Below, piece by piece: positions 7,243 to 13,798 of a stretch of DNA of 13,867 bases. The translations under genes and the position numbers were made by a program. Below the pieces are notes generated by a model. That model was given only the letters and a program-made list of their open reading frames with translations, made no database searches and was not told the origin of the DNA. The DNA comes from Bacteriovorax sp. (GTDB lineage Bacteria; Bdellovibrionota; Bacteriovoracia; Bacteriovoracales; Bacteriovoracaceae): positions 1 through 13,867 of the forward strand of contig JAURXW010000062.1 in assembly GCA_030654205.1 (NCBI GenBank), written 5' to 3'. The stretch's first letter is position 1. Each line of letters begins with the position of its first letter.

Positions 7243-8172
7243 ATGAAATTCCCAGATGTCCAAGATTATGATAATTATCGTGTTTACTTAGAAGATTTCT
7301 ATAAGTTAAACAAGAAGGAAAACAGTCCCATAAGTCATCGCTATATAGCACAGAAGTTGAAATGGCCTATTTCTTATTTCAACGAAGTTCTTAAGAAGAG
7401 AAAAAATCTTACACTTCCCAGAGCACTGGAATTTGCTAAATTTGCCAAAATGGATCTGGTCGATGCTGAACGACTCATTTATTTAATCTTTCTGGAGAGC
7501 GATAACCTGGATGTTCAAGATTATTTTAAAAAGAAGTTGCATCTGGAAGCCAACACTACCTCTTACTACGATACTAATTCTAGGAAAATGCCACAACTGC
7601 CGGAAAATTATTTTGTCATGCCTGAGGAAATCCACAATGATGCTTCCTTGATTGCCCTTCATGAGCTCATCAAATGGAGTCATGGCGAGATGGGGCCAAA
7701 AGATCTGGCTAAAATGCTCTATACTTTTCCTGAATTGGAGGACGAAAGAGTCCTGTCTGATAAATTAAAGCTTTTAGAAATGCATAAAATCATAGAAATT
7801 CTTGAACTAGGCCAACCTAAAAAATTCAATTACATCACAAATTTACTCTACAGTGACATCCATAATAAAAGCATTGGTCTTTATGTTCAACATGCAGAGA
7901 ACTTTCTTCGTTTTACAAAGCTCACAAGGAAAATGGGTTTTCTGCAAGCAGGTACTTTCAACATTCCAAGAAGTCGTCTTCTGGAAGCAGAAAAAAGAAT
8001 CATCCTTCTTAGCAATTGGCTCAACAGTGTGCAATTAGAGGCCGAGGAATTAAGTAAGGACGACAGAAGAAATGATTCTTTGATTTTTCAATTTGAAGCT
8101 AAGCTTATTAGTATTCTGAATCCCACTGTTCTAAAGATCGCTTCATTCAGCGATTGGATCACCAAGAAGTAA
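7243..8172 (+). CDS. TIGR02147 family protein, full length, probable regulator
   Basis: The product is 309 aa, the usual length. GAGG (7232-7235) lies 7 bp before ATG 7243. The N-terminus (MKFPDVQDYDNYRVYLEDFY, then HRYIAQKLKWPISYFNEVLK and RKNLTLPRALEFAKFA) is the characteristic start of the family: an 'F.dYR.yL.d.Y' helix and a helix-turn-helix-like region before the 'L....f..a..l' segment. The middle (EMGPKDLAKMLYTFPELEDE, then LLEMHKIIEILE) resembles the winged-helix-like DUF4423 core. The C-terminal third is helical and aligns in layout with the fragment at 701-1006. The family is found mainly in Fibrobacter and Bdellovibrio relatives; a DNA-binding or regulatory role is assumed from its fold, but no target is known. 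A small secreted cysteine-rich protein lies downstream. Confidence 0.85.
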   Translation: MKFPDVQDYDNYRVYLEDFYKLNKKENSPISHRYIAQKLKWPISYFNEVLKKRKNLTLPRALEFAKFAKMDLVDAERLIYLIFLESDNLDVQDYFKKKLHLEANTTSYYDTNSRKMPQLPENYFVMPEEIHNDASLIALHELIKWSHGEMGPKDLAKMLYTFPELEDERVLSDKLKLLEMHKIIEILELGQPKKFNYITNLLYSDIHNKSIGLYVQHAENFLRFTKLTRKMGFLQAGTFNIPRSRLLEAEKRIILLSNWLNSVQLEAEELSKDDRRNDSLIFQFEAKLISILNPTVLKIASFSDWITKK

Positions 8173-8192
8173 TCTAGCATTATGGCCACACA

Positions 8193-8211
8193 CGTGCCCA
8201 CGGTGGGGACG
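8193..8211. repeat. 19-bp imperfect palindrome after the TIGR02147 gene
   Basis: CGTGCCCAC and GTGGGGACG pair at 8 of 9 positions around G8202. It is followed by a small hairpin TTGAAG-CTAA-CTTCAA (8223-8238). It is GC-rich in an AT-rich spacer (8173-8368, no gene), but there is no T run, so it is not a standard terminator. The right side shares GGGGACGGAT with the sequence near 7113. Confidence 0.35.
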
Positions 8212-8368
8212 GATTTATAGACTTGAAGCTAACTTCAACAAAATAGATGTTACAATTCATTTAATAGAGAAAGTGTCAGCTTGAAAAATGCATTCGAAAA
8301 GCTAAATATTTGTATGTTGGATATTGAGCTTTGCCAATTTTTACATTTGCTTTAGTCGTGGATAACTT

Positions 8369-8584
8369 ATGAAAAAAATTATCGTTTATTTTTTGGTATT
8401 TTTCTTTTTATTATTTGCTGTATTAGTAGTTAATCCGAAAAAGGTTAAAGCTGTTTCATGCATTGCTGGAGATCCATACAGTTATTGTTCGGCGAATCGG
8501 GTTATGAGATGTGACGGTGGTAATGGTACGCCCTCTATTGAAATTTGCGCCGTAACATGCTCTGCGGGTACTTGTACATACTAG
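8369..8584 (+). CDS. Secreted cysteine-rich small protein, 71 aa
   Basis: Residues 1-29 form a long signal peptide (MKKIIVYFLVFFFLLFAVLV, then VNPKKVKA, cleavage likely before VSC). The mature part has about 42 aa with six cysteines in the pieces SCIAG, YCSAN, MRCDGG, EICAV, TCSAG and TCTY. Six is an even number that would allow three disulphides in a compact, exported domain. No ribosome binding site is obvious. It lies 196 bp after the TIGR02147 gene in the same direction, without a visible terminator between them. Family not recognised; the cysteine spacing is unlike bacteriocin leader peptides. It could be a secreted toxin-like, adhesive or structural peptide, but nothing proves this. Confidence 0.65.
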   Translation: MKKIIVYFLVFFFLLFAVLVVNPKKVKAVSCIAGDPYSYCSANRVMRCDGGNGTPSIEICAVTCSAGTCTY

Positions 8585-8773
8585 ATATTACGATTCTCTA
8601 TTATCTTTAACTTCATTATTTTTCTTCGAGGCCTTTAAATAAATCTTACTATTGCATCTCTGCTTTTAGCTCAAAAAAGAACTTCTAAACTAAGATGAAT
8701 TTCACTTGGTGATCTGTAATGATAGTTTAAATTACAATTTATTCTAAAGACTGGGGGAGTTAGTTGGATTAAT

Positions 8774-9547
8774 TTATTCGAACGTAGTTCGCCCGCTCAA
8801 AATCAATTTAGAATCTCTAAATATTATCTTGATTTCGCCACCTAATTTGGATGACTGCCAAGCACACAGAGTATTTTTTAATAATTTATCACGCCAATAT
8901 GGGCCTAATGAGCAATGTGCAGATCCTGTAGCTGGATCTTCAGGAATACCTTCTTTTGGAAAAAAGCATCGTGATACAAAATCATATTTTAATTTTGAAC
9001 TTTTACAAGTCACAAATACACCTAAAGTTTTAAGTTCACTCATTAGCTGAAAGTTAGGGGATAAGGCCTGCAATACTTCCTCGTCTTTAACTTCAATTAA
9101 AAAATAATTTTCTGATTTTCCAACAAAGACTGTGTTGTCGATTGCGAGTGCTTCGAGTAAGCCTTTCTCTGATTCTGCTTGAGAAACTGGTAACTCGGGA
9201 AATTCCATTTCAATCATTTGATCAGCGGCTTTCACACACCGAAGTTGACCACTTCTAGATTTGAATATTATTTCATCAGTTTGACTATATCCATTGCTCC
9301 AGATCCATGAGGCACAAGCAAGAGTGGCGTGGCCGCAAAGATCAACTTCTTGTGTTGGAGAGAACCAACGAATTAAAAAATTTTTTTCTTGAGGGAAAAT
9401 AAATCCTGTTTCTGAAGCATTAAATTCTGTCGCTAATTTTTGAAGCTCTTCATCTGAAATATCTTGAGGTGGTATACACACACCTGCGAGGTTTCCTCGG
9501 CAATTTTCACCGACAAAAGCGTTTACTGCAAATATTTTGATTTTCAT
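8774..9547 (-). CDS. PhzF-family isomerase/epimerase
   Basis: At 257 aa this is a typical PhzF-fold protein, made of two similar halves. The first has NAFVGENCRGNLAGVC, NASETGFIF (E46, the expected catalytic glutamate), and the EVDLCGHATLA motif (D69-H73). The second half has GIPEDPATGSAHC (D204, G208), the other conserved signature. Known members carry out isomerisation by proton transfer on small carboxylic acids, with PhzF itself acting on dihydro-3-hydroxyanthranilate in phenazine synthesis. No other phenazine genes are here, so the substrate is unknown. The gene follows the GNAT gene after 27 bp and probably shares its transcript. The C-terminus ends soon after LILSGRTTFE, slightly short but within range. 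No sign of damage. Confidence 0.88.
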   Translation of the reverse strand: MKIKIFAVNAFVGENCRGNLAGVCIPPQDISDEELQKLATEFNASETGFIFPQEKNFLIRWFSPTQEVDLCGHATLACASWIWSNGYSQTDEIIFKSRSGQLRCVKAADQMIEMEFPELPVSQAESEKGLLEALAIDNTVFVGKSENYFLIEVKDEEVLQALSPNFQLMSELKTLGVFVTCKSSKLKYDFVSRCFFPKEGIPEDPATGSAHCSLGPYWRDKLLKNTLCAWQSSKLGGEIKIIFRDSKLILSGRTTFE

Positions 9548-9574
9548 AATTTACTCAAAAAAAGCCCCATTATT

Positions 9575-10132
9575 TTAGAATTGCCATACGTATTCAACGT
9601 CATCATATTTTTCACCACGTATAATATCATTCTCAGGAATTATACGTGTACGAATGAACCCACTTTTTTCAAGCACACGATAAGAAGTCTCGTTACCAAG
9701 TGTTACAGTTGCCATTATCTTTGAAATTCCATTTCGTGAAAAATGATTTTTTATCTCCAAGACAGATTCACTAGCGTAACCTTTCCCCCAATAGTCAGGA
9801 AAAAAAATATAACCTATATTTGTTGCTACTTTTTCGTGATTAACTTCAGCATCCATTTTTCCAATATAGGCCCCATCACTAGTTCTTCGAACTGCCCAGT
9901 TTAACCAAGCTTCATTTCCGTCAGGTGATAGTCGTGATTCATGTTTTTTCCACCCAACTTTCAACTGGTCAATAGACTGAGGTGGAGTTGATGAAATCCA
10001 TTGGTAAATTTTTTTATTTTGCATTAACTCAAAAAGTGAGTCGGCATGCTCAGCATAGATCGGTTCAATAAGTAATCGATCTGTTTTAAGTGATGAATTT
10101 AGGAGTTTGGCATAAGAAGATAACGTCTGCAT
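9575..10132 (-). CDS. GNAT family acetyltransferase (RimJ/RimL type)
   Basis: At 185 aa the size fits. LKTDRLLIEPIYAEHADSLF is the usual start of RimJ/RimL-type enzymes. NIGYIFFPDYWGKGYASESV contains the acetyl-CoA loop (WGKGYA), and TLGNETSYRVLEKSGF is the C-terminal motif B. These enzymes move an acetyl group from acetyl-CoA to an amine, either a protein N-terminus or a small molecule; the target is not predictable. It is the first gene of a likely two-gene operon with the PhzF-family gene. No ribosome binding site precedes ATG 10132, and the best promoter (10139-10167) would start transcription at or next to the ATG, suggesting a leaderless message. Confidence 0.85.
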   Translation of the reverse strand: MQTLSSYAKLLNSSLKTDRLLIEPIYAEHADSLFELMQNKKIYQWISSTPPQSIDQLKVGWKKHESRLSPDGNEAWLNWAVRRTSDGAYIGKMDAEVNHEKVATNIGYIFFPDYWGKGYASESVLEIKNHFSRNGISKIMATVTLGNETSYRVLEKSGFIRTRIIPENDIIRGEKYDDVEYVWQF

Positions 10133-10138
10133 TTAGAA

Positions 10139-10167
10139 TTAATATCACTTTATCAAACGGTTGTCAT
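10139..10167 (-). promoter_or_regulatory. Promoter of the GNAT-PhzF operon, probably leaderless
   Basis: On the minus strand ATGACA (10167-10162, 5 of 6 to the -35 consensus), a 17-bp spacer and TATTAA (10144-10139, 4 of 6) precede ATG 10132 by six bases. Transcription would begin at about the start codon, which fits the absence of a ribosome binding site. Confidence 0.4.
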
Positions 10168-10196
10168 TTGATTCGATACTGCATGATGAGTCCTCA

Positions 10197-10694
10197 TCAG
10201 TTTCCATATCGGTGCTTCCATGTAGACAGCAAGACAGCGAAACCAGCGATTATCAGCAGAGCGGGAACGATCGTAATTGCTATCTGTATTGCGTCCAGCG
10301 AGATTCCTAGCTCTCGTAATGCTCCAGTTACGGCCATACATATGCCGAGAGCTAATCCAAAGCGATCAACTCTATGGCCCCATAGCTTCCGTGCGGCCTG
10401 CCCGCTGATCATGATCAGCGGGCAGGCCAGTGTTTGCAAGAAAAGCAACTCCAACCCAGAGAAGGAATAGGCCCCAGCCAATGGAGTCGATGGTCCTGGC
10501 CGTAATTTGTTCTGAATGAATATTAACGCCCCTAACACTATCCCATCTGAATATTGCATCTGTTGTTGAAAAGCTTTACGAGATGATAGAGAGAGTATCG
10601 CAATTCCACCGAAGATTAGGAAGGCAACTAAGCCTACAAAATCTTCGATGAATACTCGTATTAAAACTAAGAAATCAAAAGGTGGTCTAAAAAA
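10197..10694 (-). pseudogene. Membrane-protein fragment, start-less, GC-richer than surroundings
   Basis: From a TAA at 10697-10695 the minus frame is open to TGA at 10197, about 165 codons, but the first ATG (10559) lies well inside a protein-like stretch. Upstream of it the frame reads RPPFDFLVLIRVFIEDFVGL and VAFLIFGGIAILSLSSRKAF, a membrane segment, so the true 5' end is missing. Further segments: GAYSFSGLELLFLQTLACPL, GLALGICMAVTGALRELG and IQIAITIVPALLIIAGFAVL, giving about four membrane spans. The C-terminus (WKHRYGN) looks natural. I do not recognise the family. By count, 10201-10500 has 158 G+C of 300 bases (53%), while nearby coding samples give about 37-40%; codons such as CTG and GCC are frequent. 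This suggests acquisition from another organism followed by loss of the 5' end. A 34-bp palindrome lies inside. Confidence 0.5.
10395..10428. repeat. 34-bp perfect palindrome inside the membrane-protein fragment
   Basis: GGCCTGCCCGCTGATCA and its exact reverse complement adjoin without a spacer, centred between 10411 and 10412. Both strands therefore encode the same peptide, ACPLIMISGQA, in the matching phase. It is the most GC-rich part of the segment (37 of 60 bases in 10381-10440). No T run follows. It could be a protein-binding site, a recombination scar, or a fold-back artefact. Confidence 0.85.
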
Positions 10695-10714
10695 TTACGT
10701 CAGGAAAAATACTA

Positions 10715-10963
10715 CTAGTGTGACCAAATTGTTGCAGCACCAGCTGTCGTTTTTTTAGTTGTTAAAATTCCATTTGAATTTGTAAAATTTGCACCTGCGC
10801 CTGTGTGAAAAGTTGTACAATCAAATGCAGTTACGTTGGTTGTTTTTGTACAGCTGGCCATTGAATAAGTTCCGGCCGACTGATTTCCAGAAAAAGATGC
10901 AGTACAAGTACAAACATCACCGCTGGAAGTCCCAAGATAAGTAGTATAAGTTGCACCTGTCAT
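10715..10963 (-). CDS. Thr/Ser/Cys-rich hypothetical protein, possibly a C-terminal fragment
   Basis: The frame gives 82 aa: MTGATYTTYLGTSSGDVCTC, then TASFSGNQSAGTYSMASC and ending KTTAGAATIWSH. It is rich in Thr, Ser, Gly and Asn with four cysteines (VCTC, ASC, DCTTF), a composition typical of extracellular beta-structured proteins. There is no signal peptide; the frame stays open for only 14 further codons upstream, to a TGA, reading VICIRLYLRNGN before the ATG. A secreted protein of this type without an export signal suggests that the N-terminal part is missing, so this may be the 3' remnant of a longer gene. It could equally be an intact small protein. Family not recognised. It ends about 20 bp before the open frame of the membrane-protein fragment, on the same strand. 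Confidence 0.4.
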   Translation of the reverse strand: MTGATYTTYLGTSSGDVCTCTASFSGNQSAGTYSMASCTKTTNVTAFDCTTFHTGAGANFTNSNGILTTKKTTAGAATIWSH

Positions 10964-11096
10964 ATTTCCATTTCTTAAGTATAAGCGAATACAAATAACT
11001 CACAATCTTAAATCGTAAGCAACTAAGAAACATGAAGCTTAGTTAATTTCTATTTAGTGAACACTTAAGATTTTTGTCTCGAATCCCAGGCAGATG

Positions 11097-12164
11097 TTAG
11101 TCAAGATGTGATTTCATCGACGGATAATCAGTATATCCAACACCACCTTCGGCATAAAGCGTATTAAAATTGGTTTCATTTAATGGTGCAGTTTCGGCAA
11201 ATCTTTCCACTAAATCAGGATTTGAAATATAAGGAATTCCAAACGAAACGGCATCGGCCGCACCACTTTCAATTGCTTTTTCTGCGGTTGTTTTATTGAA
11301 TTTTTCATTCGCAATAAAAACTCCTCCAAATATTTTTTTCAATTCTGGAGTGATGCTATCTGCGGCCTGATACTCGCGAGTAAAGATGAATGCAATTTTT
11401 CTTTTCCCAAGCTCTGAGGCCACATGGCCGAAAGTCGCAAGTGGATTTGAATCACTTAGATCGTGAGAATCGGCCCTTGGTGCTAAGTGCATTCCAACTC
11501 TATCTGCACCCCATACGCCAATTACGGCATCTGTTACCTCGAGCATTAGTCTCGCTCGATTTTCAATTGAACCGCCATACTGATCGGTCCGTTTATTAGT
11601 TCCATCTTGAAGGAATTGATCAAGTAAATATCCATTGGCACCGTGAATTTCAACACCATCAAAACCTGCGTCTTTTGCATTCTGTGCACCTTTTCGATAG
11701 GCCTCAACAATTCCTGAAATTTCGCTGGTCTCAAGTGCTCTAGGAGTTACGTATTCTTTTTCGGGACGAACTAATGAAACATGTCCTTTAGGTTTAAGCG
11801 CAGAAGGGGCGACTGGAGTTGCTCCATTTAAAAACATAGGATCTGAAATTCTTCCTACATGCCAAAGTTGCATAAATATGCGACCATTTTTATCATGAAC
11901 TGCTTTCGTGATTTTTTTCCAACCAGCGACTTGTTCTTCTGACCATATTCCCGGAGTATTGGCATATCCCACACCCATTGGCTCAACTGAAGTGGCTTCA
12001 GTTAAAATCAAGCCTGCACTAGCGCGTTGGCTATAATATTGAACCATCAGATCATTTGGAACTCTTCCTGGATTTGCCGCGCGCGCTCTAGTCAGAGGGG
12101 CCATAATAATTCTATTAGGAAGTTCTAAAGCTCCGAGCTTGAGTGGAGTTAGTAGAATTGACAT
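11097..12164 (-). CDS. Old Yellow Enzyme family FMN reductase (NemA-like)
   Basis: At 355 aa this is a full-length member of the NADH:flavin oxidoreductase / N-ethylmaleimide reductase group. Visible signatures: NRIIMAPLTRARA (T25 near the flavin), MQLWHVGR (Q99), VEIHGANGYLLDQF (H174, N177, Y179, the substrate-binding pair and proton donor), DQYGGSIENRAR and R222. Such enzymes reduce activated C=C bonds and nitro groups with NAD(P)H and FMN in the cytoplasm, often for electrophile detoxification. One oddity: the C-terminal signature is FGIPYISNPDLVERF, where most members have FGR(P/D/F)-I-NPDL; Ile310 replaces the arginine that contacts the FMN phosphate. The gene is divergent from the Rrf2-family regulator, with 124 bp between them holding operator-like boxes, so that regulator probably controls it. 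Confidence 0.9.
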   Translation of the reverse strand: MSILLTPLKLGALELPNRIIMAPLTRARAANPGRVPNDLMVQYYSQRASAGLILTEATSVEPMGVGYANTPGIWSEEQVAGWKKITKAVHDKNGRIFMQLWHVGRISDPMFLNGATPVAPSALKPKGHVSLVRPEKEYVTPRALETSEISGIVEAYRKGAQNAKDAGFDGVEIHGANGYLLDQFLQDGTNKRTDQYGGSIENRARLMLEVTDAVIGVWGADRVGMHLAPRADSHDLSDSNPLATFGHVASELGKRKIAFIFTREYQAADSITPELKKIFGGVFIANEKFNKTTAEKAIESGAADAVSFGIPYISNPDLVERFAETAPLNETNFNTLYAEGGVGYTDYPSMKSHLD

Positions 12165-12196
12165 TTGAATCTCGTTGAAAAATGGTTATTGGTTTA

Positions 12197-12261
12197 TAAT
12201 GCATTCATAATTGATACATTATACTTTAAATTTATAAATGCAACTATAAAAGATACATTAT
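12197..12261. promoter_or_regulatory. Repeated operator-like boxes between the reductase and the Rrf2 gene
   Basis: GATACATTAT occurs twice in direct orientation (12213-12222 and 12252-12261, 39 bp apart). Each has an imperfect inverted partner upstream: ATAATGCATTCA at 12197-12208, and ATAAATGCA at 12234-12242. Two dyad sites of the form ATAATGyATC...GATACATTAT would suit a dimeric Rrf2-family repressor. The first overlaps the -35 box of the plus-strand promoter and a TATAAT on the minus strand, so one protein could control both directions. Confidence 0.45.
12211..12238 (+). promoter_or_regulatory. Promoter of the Rrf2-family gene
   Basis: TTGATA (12211-12216), a 16-bp spacer and TATAAA (12233-12238) form a good housekeeping promoter about 50 bp upstream of ATG 12289. 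The first GATACATTAT box overlaps its -35 part, so autorepression is likely. Confidence 0.45.
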
Positions 12262-12288
12262 GAATTAATTTTATGCTACAGTAGTATC

Positions 12289-12699
12289 ATGATTGATACT
12301 AGGTTTTCCGTTTCTGTTCAAATTATGATGACCTTAGGTCACAACTCAAATGAGCTTATAAGCTCTGATACACTTGCCAAAGTACTAAAGACTAATCCTA
12401 CCTTTGTTAGAAAAATTGTTTCGCGTTTGGTCGCTTCAGACTTAATTAAAAGTTATCGTGGTAAAGGTGGTGGGATTTAATTAGCAAAACATCCATCAGA
12501 AATTTCACTCAATGATATATACCTTGCCGCAACCGACGATAAAAAGTTTATTAATGTTCATAAAAAACCTATTTTAAAAAGTTGTGACGTCAGCCGTTGT
12601 ATTGACTCTGTTCTTGATGACGTCGTAAATGGAATTGAAAAATCTACTCAAAATTATCTTTCCAAAAAAATTTTAAGTGATCTGATTAAAAAAGTTTGA
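12289..12699 (+). pseudogene. Rrf2-family transcription regulator with premature stop at codon 64
   Basis: The first 63 codons give MIDTRFSVSVQIMMTLGH, SSDTLAKVLKTNPTFVRKIV and SRLVASDLIKSYRGKGGGI, the winged helix-turn-helix of Rrf2 proteins. TAA (12478-12480) follows, and the same frame then continues as LAKHPSEISLNDIYLAATDD to TGA 12697-12699, total 136 codons, the normal family length. The stop stands where relatives have the variable residue of 'GGx.LA.p..eIsL.dIy.A', so a single substitution (for example AAA, CAA or GAA to TAA) explains it. The C-terminal part has two cysteines (C99, C104; SCDVSRC) but not the three-cysteine cluster of IscR or NsrR. A 63-aa product would keep the DNA-binding part but lose most of the dimer helix. 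Divergent to the Old Yellow Enzyme gene, its probable target. Confidence 0.75.
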
Positions 12700-12754
12700 A
12701 TTTTATTTCCTTTTCATTGTTGCTTTTGAAAAAAAAAGCTGCACAATAACTTTA

Positions 12755-13061
12755 ATGATAAAATTAATTATAAGTTTTCTCACCTTGTTTATGTTGAATA
12801 GTCTCTATGCAATTGAAGTCACCCATGTATTGACTCCAGGTGGAAACTTTTTAACAACGACAACTGCCCGCTCTTGTTCAACTTTTTCTGTGGATCGAGA
12901 TTCGTTAAGTTGCAACCCTGCCCTGTACGCCCTCTCTAAAACTTCAGGACTCCAGCTTAGTATCGTAGGAAAAGCAGAAGGAAGCTATGAACGGTAACGT
13001 CTTTGGAGACTCTTCAATTGGCGCCAGTATTTGGAATGAGAATTTTTCTCAGTGTAATTAA
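12755..13061 (+). pseudogene. N-terminal fragment of a secreted, probably outer-membrane protein
   Basis: ATG 12755 starts a signal peptide (MIKLIISFLTLFMLNSLYA), and the mature part reads IEVTHVLTPGGNFL, ARSCSTFSVDRDSLSCNPAL and YALSKTSGLQLSIVGKAEGS before a TAA at 12995-12997. This resembles the beginning of a much larger outer-membrane-type protein, in which 'DRDxLxxNPAL' and a following beta strand are followed by several hundred residues; that family link is from memory of similar sequences and is tentative. A +1 shift near 12981 gives EAMNGNVFGDSSIGASIWNE, ending at TAA 13059-13061, so a frameshift and a large 3' loss are both possible. No ribosome binding site is seen; a weak -10 box (ACAATA) just before the ATG hints at a leaderless message. 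Alternatively it is a real 80-aa secreted protein. Confidence 0.4.
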
Positions 13062-13091
13062 ACTTTCTAAAAAATTTTAATTCTTTAACAG

Positions 13092-13118
13092 ACCGCCGAT
13101 TAATTCGGCGGTTTTTTT
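13092..13118 (+). terminator. Rho-independent terminator
   Basis: ACCGCCGA and TCGGCGGT form a perfect 8-bp stem with loop TTAAT, followed directly by a run of T (13112-13118). It serves the plus-strand gene ending at about 13000-13060 and separates it from the converging minus-strand gene. Confidence 0.9.
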
Positions 13119-13137
13119 GTCATAATATTGTATTTTT

Positions 13138-13587
13138 TTAATGTCTACTTCCAGCATTTATAATTTGAAAATTTCCATCTTTTGTTTGGATAAATTCTGG
13201 TAGCTCATCATCATGAGTAAGATTGTAAATACGACGATTGACGGGTCCTAAAAAATCTCCAAGTTTGGAAATATAGGCGCCTTTAAAATAGGCCTTATCA
13301 ACATCTACGATAATACTTCCTATAAGATATCCACCTACGGCCGCTAATGCTACTCCTGTAAAATTTGCTGTACCTGTAATAATTGTATCAACAGTTCCGA
13401 AGTTTGATGCAATTCCACCCAGCGTCGGGTCAGAGGCAAGTACGGCCCAAACAGGAGTACCTAATACCAAAGGTGTTGCAAGAGCTACTTTTGTTTTAAT
13501 TCTATTTATATCTGCAGATTTTTCATCATTAGCAACAGCTGTATTAAGTAATAATGTCACAAGGATTAGGGAGAATAATTTTTTCAT
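13138..13587 (-). CDS. Secreted hypothetical protein, 149 aa
   Basis: The start at 13587 has a good ribosome binding site on the minus strand (AGAGG, 13597-13593). Residues 1-19 are a signal peptide (MKKLFSLILVTLLLNTAVA, cleavage likely before NDEK). The central part is hydrophobic and Gly/Ala-rich (ATPLVLGTPVWAVLASDPTL, then TANFTGVALAAVGGYLIGSI) and may insert into or lie against a membrane. The C-terminal part is polar (YFKGAYISKLGDFLGPVNRR, then DELPEFIQTKDGNFQIINAG). I recognise no family. It converges with the terminator at 13092-13118, which could serve it only from the other side. Likely periplasmic or outer-membrane associated. Confidence 0.75.
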   Translation of the reverse strand: MKKLFSLILVTLLLNTAVANDEKSADINRIKTKVALATPLVLGTPVWAVLASDPTLGGIASNFGTVDTIITGTANFTGVALAAVGGYLIGSIIVDVDKAYFKGAYISKLGDFLGPVNRRIYNLTHDDELPEFIQTKDGNFQIINAGSRH

Positions 13588-13678
13588 ATATACCTCTTTA
13601 AAGCAATTTAAGCCTCATCTATATAGAAGGCCTGTTAATATTCTTTAAAATATTATTTCATAGATTAAAAAAATACAC

Positions 13679-13691
13679 TGGATACTATCCA
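13679..13691. promoter_or_regulatory. 13-bp palindrome, possible activator site
   Basis: TGGATACTATCCA is a perfect palindrome around C13685. It lies about 45-55 bp upstream of the possible sigma-54 promoter at 13731-13746, a usual position for an activator of that system, and on the other side upstream of the minus-strand secreted protein gene. Confidence 0.3.
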
Positions 13692-13730
13692 AAATTTACA
13701 GGGGTGTTATTTTTTGGACAGTTTTTATAT

Positions 13731-13746
13731 TGGGCAGAAACTTGCA
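13731..13746 (+). promoter_or_regulatory. Possible sigma-54 promoter of the CBS-domain gene
   Basis: TGGGCA GAAAC TTGCA keeps the invariant GG (13732-13733) and GC (13744-13745) with the correct 12-bp offset and a full TTGCA -12 box. The -24 box has TGGGCA instead of TGGCAC. Transcription would start near 13757, giving a leader of about 40 nt before ATG 13799. Confidence 0.4.
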
Positions 13747-13798
13747 ATCAATAAGTTGGCAAAGATTTTACCCAGGCCATATATAAAAGGAGAATAAA

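Noticed and set aside
8829..9050. Plus-strand 73-aa frame inside the PhzF-family gene.
   Set aside because: It is fully covered by the well-supported minus-strand gene with conserved motifs.
10090..10470. Plus-strand 126-aa frame over the GC-rich segment.
   Set aside because: It lies opposite a protein-like membrane-segment frame, has no ribosome binding site and an unlikely composition; it is an antisense shadow.
11021..11044. Inverted repeat AACTAAG...CTTAGTT as a terminator of the reductase gene.
   Set aside because: The stem is AT-rich, the loop is 10 nt, and no T run follows on either strand.
1075..12480. Repeated in-frame TAA/TAG codons could mean stop-codon reassignment.
   Set aside because: Intact genes here end normally with TAA or TAG (for example 2065, 4375, 8774-8776 and 10715-10717), and frameshifts accompany the stops, so decay or sequence errors explain them better.
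13756..13785. TTGGCA-18-TATATA as a housekeeping promoter for the CBS-domain gene.
   Set aside because: Transcription would start inside the ribosome binding site, leaving no usable leader; the sigma-54-type site upstream fits better.
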